6,055 bases of DNA. Source: an uncultured euryarchaeote. GTDB taxonomy: Archaea; Thermoplasmatota; Poseidoniia; Poseidoniales; Thalassarchaeaceae. The position numbers were made by a program, and so were the translations under genes. Below the pieces are notes generated by a model. The model made no database searches, was not told where the DNA came from, and saw nothing but the letters and a program-made list of their open reading frames with translations. Below are positions 1-3,160 of this stretch, in pieces. Each line of letters opens with the position of its first letter. The stretch's first letter is position 1. The stretch lies in contig CALCOR010000028.1 of the NCBI GenBank assembly GCA_937897085.1, forward strand, positions 1 to 6,055, in the 5' to 3' direction.

Positions 1-1
1 C

Positions 2-172
2 AAGCCAAACAAGGACGAGCAGTCGCCGGAGCAGCGCATCTCGGCGCTGCGCCGAGAACGTGATGCGATCCGCAGATTGCTCCAGCAAGGAGCGCTGACG
101 CGCGTCGGGCGGGATATCGAGAGTCAGAATAGGACCATCGTTGAGATCGAGTCGCTGCTCGCAGGCGAGTAA
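2..172 (+). CDS. 3' end of an unrecognised charged, helical protein (5'-truncated by the window)
   Basis: Reading frame 2 is open from the window edge to a TAA at 170-172 and gives the last 56 residues of a protein. I do not recognise the family. The peptide is rich in Arg, Glu and Gln with regularly spaced Leu/Ile (for example ISALRRERDAIRRLL and TIVEIESLLAGE), which suggests two amphipathic helices, possibly a coiled-coil hairpin. The start and most of the gene lie outside the window, so no function can be assigned. It ends 26 bp before the end of the convergent Hjc-like gene. The codon pattern (G/C-rich third positions) matches the neighbouring real genes, and no competing frame on either strand explains this stretch better. 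Confidence 0.6.
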   Translation, partial: KPNKDEQSPEQRISALRRERDAIRRLLQQGALTRVGRDIESQNRTIVEIESLLAGE

Positions 173-181
173 CGGTGAGAG

Positions 182-194
182 TCCGTTCCACGGA
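182..194. repeat. Small inverted repeat between convergent genes
   Basis: TCCGT and ACGGA flank a 3-nt loop in the 26-bp gap between the stop codons of the partial gene at 2-172 and the Hjc-like gene. It could form a 5-bp hairpin in either transcript. No T tract follows, so a terminator role is only a guess, and a stem this short arises easily by chance in GC-rich DNA. Confidence 0.2.
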
Positions 195-198
195 GTGC

Positions 199-870
199 TC
201 AGCTGCGGCGGAAGCGCCGAACCCACTCCTCTGCGGGTGCCAGAGCCTCAGGAACCGCGACATCCTCCTCTTCCGCCTCGGCTCGGAACCGCTCTTCCCG
301 TTCAAGCCACGCGTTGTTACGCGCGCGGAGGCTGGTAGCGGTCGCTTCGTAACTCTCCTCGTCCCGGCAGAGCAACGAGAGGAAGCGGTGCAGCGGAAGG
401 CCCGCCTCCCAGTCGAGGTAGGGGCGACCATTGCGCGTCAGCGGCAGCGCCGGAATTCGGTTAGCGATGACGGCCAACCTGCCTTGGAGCGAGGTTGTCT
501 CGACGCGCAGAATGCGCCAGGAATCCCCGCGCACACCCTTCAGTCGGTACGCGTAGATCGGCAGCAGGCCACACGCCTCGCCCGCCCTCTTGAGCTCCTC
601 ATACTGCTCCCACGTTCTTCCAGAGAGGTAGATGCGCCGTTCCTTGTTCGCCTTCACCTCGATGGGGAAGGAGACATCTCCGCGGATCGCCAGCAGGTCG
701 CCCGCGCCGCCCACGCCGCTGCCGGCAGCGCGTACAACGAGGAACGGGCGGCGAATCACCTGCATCGCGCGCGCCTTCTCAGATGGGTTGCAACTGCGCG
801 TCACCGCCCGCACTCCATCCGGCTCACCAGCCAGCACGGCGCGCAGTTCTCGCTCGTAGAGACTGCCCAT
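199..870 (-). CDS. hjc: Hjc-like archaeal Holliday junction resolvase with C-terminal extension
   Basis: This 223-residue protein has the Hjc pattern of the restriction-endonuclease-like (PD-(D/E)xK) fold. YEREL near the N terminus carries the metal-site Glu6. AAGSG at 48-52 is the conserved Ser-Gly turn, DLLA at 58-61 supplies the catalytic Asp58, and the strand IEVK at 70-73 supplies Glu71 and Lys73. Hjc enzymes cut four-way DNA junctions as dimers during archaeal recombination. Two features differ from the usual 120-150-residue enzyme. About 20-25 extra residues lie between the YEREL helix and the GSG turn. A tail of roughly 90 residues follows the core (from about 130), ending in a charged Arg/Glu helix (about 180-203). 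The ATG at 870 is preferred because it starts directly before the conserved motif, and a TATA-like box lies 27 nt upstream. The gene is divergent from the RuvX-like gene. The nuclease fold is well supported; resolvase specificity is inferred from family resemblance. Confidence 0.82.
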   Translation of the reverse strand: MGSLYERELRAVLAGEPDGVRAVTRSCNPSEKARAMQVIRRPFLVVRAAGSGVGGAGDLLAIRGDVSFPIEVKANKERRIYLSGRTWEQYEELKRAGEACGLLPIYAYRLKGVRGDSWRILRVETTSLQGRLAVIANRIPALPLTRNGRPYLDWEAGLPLHRFLSLLCRDEESYEATATSLRARNNAWLEREERFRAEAEEEDVAVPEALAPAEEWVRRFRRS

Positions 871-892
871 CGCGCAAGATGGTCTACAGGGT

Positions 893-900
893 GTTCAAAT
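893..900 (-). promoter_or_regulatory. Candidate TATA box for the Hjc-like gene
   Basis: On the minus strand this reads ATTTGAAC, an A/T-rich island in GC-rich DNA, centred about 27 nt upstream of the ATG at 870. That is the expected archaeal TATA spacing for a leaderless transcript, and no Shine-Dalgarno sequence is visible before the ATG. It overlaps the ATG at 899 on the plus strand, which argues weakly against 899 as the start of the divergent gene. Based on position and composition only. Confidence 0.3.
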
Positions 901-980
901 GCGCTCCGGTCGTTATCCGTCGGACGGTGTCTGTTTCGCCGGTCTAGCCCTTCTCTCCGCCAACACCGGCAGCACAACCC

Positions 981-991
981 TTGAGATATGG
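981..991 (+). promoter_or_regulatory. Candidate TATA box for the RuvX-like gene
   Basis: TTGAGATATGG is the most A/T-rich stretch in this intergenic segment. Its centre lies about 24 nt before the GTG at 1010, which fits leaderless archaeal transcription from that start. It is a weak match and serves mainly as support for the downstream start choice. Confidence 0.25.
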
Positions 992-1009
992 CGCGGCCTA
1001 CCAAGCCCC

Positions 1010-1771
1010 GTGGGGACACTGGTAGTTCGAACCTCGGACTTCCGCCTGGCCTACCGCCTACTGGAAGCGATGAAACGCAAGCGCATCTCCTGCGTGCAGA
1101 TCCCCCACGATGCGCCGCTCCCGGAGCCGCAGGGAATCTGGCTGGCGACGCCAGAGGAGGTCGCCGATTCGAATCTTCCCGGCGGGGTTGCTTGCACCGT
1201 CGAAGAAGTGGAGCTGGGAATCGAGCAGGCGCAGCGCCTCTCCAACTCGCACGGACCGGTGAGCCTGCTGGCGTTCGGCATTGATCCCGGGCCGCGTCCA
1301 GGACTGGCGTGGTTGGGTGATGGCCTGCTGCTGGGAGTAGAGCAACTGGAGGGCATCGATGAGACGGTCGACCGCATCGGTGACCTGTTGCGCACTATCG
1401 ATCATGAGCGAGCGGTGGTGAGAATCGGTGACGGTTCGCCGACAATCGGCACGCGGCTGGCGAACGTGAGCCTGACGCGCGGATTGGAAGTGGAACGGGT
1501 CGATGAGAGCACTACATCGGCTGGAACTCCGCGGCACCAGCATCACGTGTCGGCGGCAAGGATCGCACAACTCGAAGGGGTGCCCGTCCGCGACCGCCGG
1601 CCGGTCCGTCCCACTCCGGGAGAGGTGCGTGAGATCCAGGACAGGAGCCGCAAGCAGAGCGACGGTCAACTGACGCTGCCGGGAGAACTCGCACAGGCGG
1701 TGGCTGTCGGCAGGTTGTCGATGACCGAGGCGCTCGACGAGCAACGCCGTCGCGGCGGCAATGGTCACTGA
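1010..1771 (+). CDS. RuvX/YqgF-like RNase H-fold protein (putative junction nuclease)
   Basis: With the GTG start this is a 253-residue protein. From residue 90 it shows the signature of RuvC/RuvX-type RNase H-fold nucleases. First strand: FGIDPG with Asp92 and then RPGLAWLGDG. A second acidic segment is RIGDGSP with Asp141. A third, VERVDESTTSAG with Asp165/Glu166, resembles the DERLTT motif of YqgF/RuvX. HHVSAARIA follows at about 178-185, like the helix after the last catalytic strand in RuvC. An N-terminal part of roughly 80 residues (LVVRTSDFRLAYRLL...) precedes the nuclease fold, and a conserved-looking Arg/Gln-rich tail follows (EIQDRSRKQSDGQL). I recall similar unnamed proteins in other euryarchaea beginning with a comparable V-V-x-T-x-D-F strand, which is why GTG 1010 is chosen. 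ATG 899 is an in-frame alternative adding 37 unconserved-looking residues. Likely substrate: branched or structured DNA or RNA; this is inferred, and no activity is proven by motif alone. Confidence 0.68.
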   Translation: MGTLVVRTSDFRLAYRLLEAMKRKRISCVQIPHDAPLPEPQGIWLATPEEVADSNLPGGVACTVEEVELGIEQAQRLSNSHGPVSLLAFGIDPGPRPGLAWLGDGLLLGVEQLEGIDETVDRIGDLLRTIDHERAVVRIGDGSPTIGTRLANVSLTRGLEVERVDESTTSAGTPRHQHHVSAARIAQLEGVPVRDRRPVRPTPGEVREIQDRSRKQSDGQLTLPGELAQAVAVGRLSMTEALDEQRRRGGNGH

Positions 1772-1782
1772 CCCGAGTCCTC

Positions 1783-1789
1783 AATTATT
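1783..1789 (+). promoter_or_regulatory. TATA box of the tRNA-Gly gene
   Basis: AATTATT is centred 26 nt upstream of the first tRNA base at 1812. This is the canonical archaeal TATA-to-start spacing and the most A/T-rich stretch in the gap after the RuvX-like gene. It lies only 11 bp past that gene's stop codon and gives the tRNA its own promoter. Confidence 0.5.
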
Positions 1790-1811
1790 GGTGACCGGTC
1801 GTCGTGCCGAT

Positions 1812-1885
1812 GCGAACGTGGTCTAATGGCATGATCGTAGGTTCCCAACCTGCTGACCCGAGTTCGACTCTCGGCGTTCGCACCA
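1812..1885 (+). tRNA. tRNA-Gly, anticodon CCC, with encoded CCA end
   Basis: All cloverleaf arms can be drawn by eye. The acceptor stem is GCGAACG (1812-1818) pairing perfectly with CGTTCGC (1875-1881). The D arm is 1821-1835 with a GG in its loop. The anticodon stem GTAGG/CCTGC (1837-1841, 1849-1853) has one T-G pair and encloses TTCCCAA, so the anticodon CCC is at 1844-1846 and reads glycine GGG. A 4-nt variable loop is followed by a T stem CCGAG/CTCGG (1858-1862, 1870-1874) around a TTCGACT loop. The discriminator base is A (1882), as expected for archaeal tRNA-Gly, and CCA is encoded at 1883-1885. There is no intron. No T tract follows directly, so termination or processing into the downstream yjbQ gene is open. 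Confidence 0.95.
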
Positions 1886-1923
1886 TCATCCAGCAGCAGC
1901 AATGAACGACCTGACGCTCCCCC

Positions 1924-1930
1924 GGAGGGG
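1924..1930 (+). promoter_or_regulatory. Possible Shine-Dalgarno site for yjbQ, inside a small hairpin
   Basis: GGAGGGG contains GGAGG, which can pair with the 16S rRNA 3' end, but it lies 13 nt before the ATG at 1942, longer than optimal. The run CCCC (1919-1922) can pair with GGGG (1927-1930) around CGGA, which would partly hide the site. Functional relevance is uncertain. Confidence 0.3.
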
Positions 1931-1941
1931 CGGGCGAGAGC

Positions 1942-2373
1942 ATGGCTGAGAGCATCATGAGAACGGAACGAATGGAATTGGAGACCCAGGGAGAGGGCCA
2001 GATGGTCGACATCACGGGTGATGTAGCGCGGATGGTGGCCTCTGCAGGTCTTGACGAGGGGCAGGTGCTGTTGTTCTGCACTGGCTCCACTGGCGGGATC
2101 ACCACCATCGAGTATGAGCCTGGATTGATTCAGGACTTCCCAGACCTGTTCGACCGGCTCGCTCCGCGGGACATCACCTACCTGCACGACGAGACCTGGC
2201 ACGACGGCAACGGCCATTCCCACTGCCGCGCCAGCCTGCTGGGTCCGTCGCTCACCATCCCAGTGGAAGCGGGAAGATTGCTACTCGGAACCTGGCAGCA
2301 GATCATCTTCATGGATTTCGACAACAGGCCACGCCAACGCCAACTGGTCATTCAACTCTCAGGTAAGGTCTGA
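1942..2373 (+). CDS. yjbQ: YjbQ/UPF0047 family protein
   Basis: A 143-residue protein covering the full length of the YjbQ (UPF0047, TIGR00149) family. The N-terminal strand and MVDITGDVARMV segment (21-32) match the family's D-I-T motif. CTGSTGGITTIEYEPGL (46-62) is the archaeal form of the HTT-type active-site loop. The core signature runs from HDETWHDGNGHSH (82-94; His82, His87, His92, His94 as likely metal or phosphate-site residues) through LGPSLTIP, LLLGTWQQI and FMDFDNRPR. The family is annotated as secondary thiamine-phosphate synthase because E. coli YjbQ has weak activity of that kind; the true role, especially in archaea, is unsettled. In-frame ATGs at 1957 and 1972 are alternatives, and homology only begins near residue 10. 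The gene lies 56 bp after the tRNA and has no obvious TATA box of its own, so co-transcription is possible. Confidence 0.9.
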   Translation: MAESIMRTERMELETQGEGQMVDITGDVARMVASAGLDEGQVLLFCTGSTGGITTIEYEPGLIQDFPDLFDRLAPRDITYLHDETWHDGNGHSHCRASLLGPSLTIPVEAGRLLLGTWQQIIFMDFDNRPRQRQLVIQLSGKV

Positions 2374-2386
2374 ATCCTTGTGCGTC

Positions 2387-2403
2387 CGAACCATTGTGGT
2401 TCG
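2387..2403. terminator. 7-bp inverted repeat between convergent yjbQ and macrodomain genes
   Basis: CGAACCA, loop TTG, TGGTTCG forms a perfect 7-bp stem in the 49-bp gap between the two stop codons. It reads the same from both strands and could mark the 3' ends of both transcripts. No oligo-T run follows on either strand, whereas archaeal termination usually depends on T tracts. It may therefore be an RNA 3'-end or processing structure rather than a true terminator. Confidence 0.35.
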
Positions 2404-2422
2404 TGCTCCAAAGTACGAGTGA

Positions 2423-3058
2423 CTAGCGATACTCGCGGGTGGAGTCGAAGCCGGGGAGCTGGTCTTCTGTTTCGCGGTAGATGGTCTTCAGGTTGGTGAT
2501 GAAGTTCTGTTCTTGGGTGACTATCACGTAATCCTTGACACCGGCATCCTCGACGGCGTCGAGCCAGGTGAGCAGAACCTCCATCGTCACGCGCGCCCCC
2601 TCCCGGTGTGGGTAGGCGAAGACGTCCATGCTCAACGGTGATGCCACCACGGTCCGTTTCTCCTTTTTCTTCAGTTTTGCGAGTTCCTCGAACATGGCTT
2701 CGTAGGACTGGCGCAGCAGGTCTCTGCGCCCCTCGTCCTGGTTGGGTCGGCGGCAGTCCGGCCCGGTCACATGGATGAGTTTCTCGGCGGGCAGGTCGAA
2801 GGCGCTGGTCGTCACCGCGGTTCCGGCCGGGCAGGGCTGCAGGTTCTTCGCCCGGCGCTCAGCGGCGATGGCGTTGCACGCCGCTCGCAGCCCGGGTCCT
2901 GCGGCATCGTGGACGAGACCATCGACACCCTCCCGACCAGCTAGTCTGTTGTTGGCTGTGGTGACCATCACATCACCCCCTTCGAAGCGGGTGATGTCGG
3001 TGAAGATGACCTTCAGCATGGCATTACGGCAGGTACGAGCGATGACAACTTCCGACAT
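2423..3058 (-). CDS. Macrodomain (ADP-ribose-binding) protein
   Basis: A 211-residue stand-alone macrodomain, a fold that binds ADP-ribose and, in many members, removes it from proteins or from O-acetyl-ADP-ribose. Seen in order: TDIT and GGDVMV (20-32, first strand); TTANNRLAGREGVDGLVH (33-50), equivalent to the family's NAAN...GGGGVDGAIH loop; AAGP (52-55); a central IHVTGPDC strand (95-102); and SMDVFAYPHREGA (143-155), the second phosphate-binding loop. The Asn36/Asp46 pair keeps the 10-residue spacing of the MacroD catalytic pair, but the first Asn of NAAN is Thr, and Arg-Glu replaces two glycines of the Gly-rich loop. The ATG at 3058 is chosen because a TATA-like box is centred 30 nt upstream; ATG 3019 (198 residues) is a reasonable alternative since the fold starts there. 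The C terminus (about 180-211) extends past the fold. The product is probably cytoplasmic. Substrate not determinable from sequence. Confidence 0.85.
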   Translation of the reverse strand: MSEVVIARTCRNAMLKVIFTDITRFEGGDVMVTTANNRLAGREGVDGLVHDAAGPGLRAACNAIAAERRAKNLQPCPAGTAVTTSAFDLPAEKLIHVTGPDCRRPNQDEGRRDLLRQSYEAMFEELAKLKKKEKRTVVASPLSMDVFAYPHREGARVTMEVLLTWLDAVEDAGVKDYVIVTQEQNFITNLKTIYRETEDQLPGFDSTREYR

Positions 3059-3083
3059 GCAGCGCCGCAGGGGGGGCTGGCGG

Positions 3084-3092
3084 CAATATACC
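3084..3092 (-). promoter_or_regulatory. TATA box for the macrodomain gene, possibly shared with the divergent secreted-protein gene
   Basis: On the minus strand it reads GGTATATTG, centred 30 nt before the ATG at 3058, which gives a leaderless or nearly leaderless transcript. The core TATA is nearly symmetrical, and it is the best A/T island in the 102-bp divergent region. It might also drive the plus-strand gene with a leader of roughly 45 nt. Confidence 0.45.
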
Positions 3093-3160
3093 GTTCGCTG
3101 CTGCCTTTGGCAACGCACCATGGTGGCATTTCTCCAAGGGCACCTCCATGCGACAATCTC

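Noticed and set aside
175..984. Plus-strand open frame of 269 codons opposite the Hjc-like gene
   Set aside because: It is antisense to a gene with clear catalytic motifs, its own product is low-complexity and Arg/Ser-rich without family motifs, and it runs into the divergent promoter region.
899..1009. N-terminal extension of the RuvX-like gene to ATG 899
   Set aside because: The 37 extra residues do not resemble the expected start of the family, they cover the candidate Hjc promoter, and GTG 1010 has a TATA-like box at leaderless spacing. Kept as an alternative only.
1058..1768. Minus-strand open frame of 236 codons opposite the RuvX-like gene
   Set aside because: The plus-strand frame has the RNase H-fold motifs; this one has no recognisable motif and is rich in Arg, Ser and His, typical of a shadow frame in GC-rich DNA.
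3068..3076. Run of G at 3070-3076 as a possible frameshift or slippage site
   Set aside because: It lies upstream of the chosen macrodomain start and is not in a conserved coding part, so it does not affect any gene call.
3059..3121. Extension of the macrodomain gene to the ATG at 3121
   Set aside because: The added 21 residues are Arg/Gln/Cys-rich without homology and would translate through the TATA-like box at 3084-3092.
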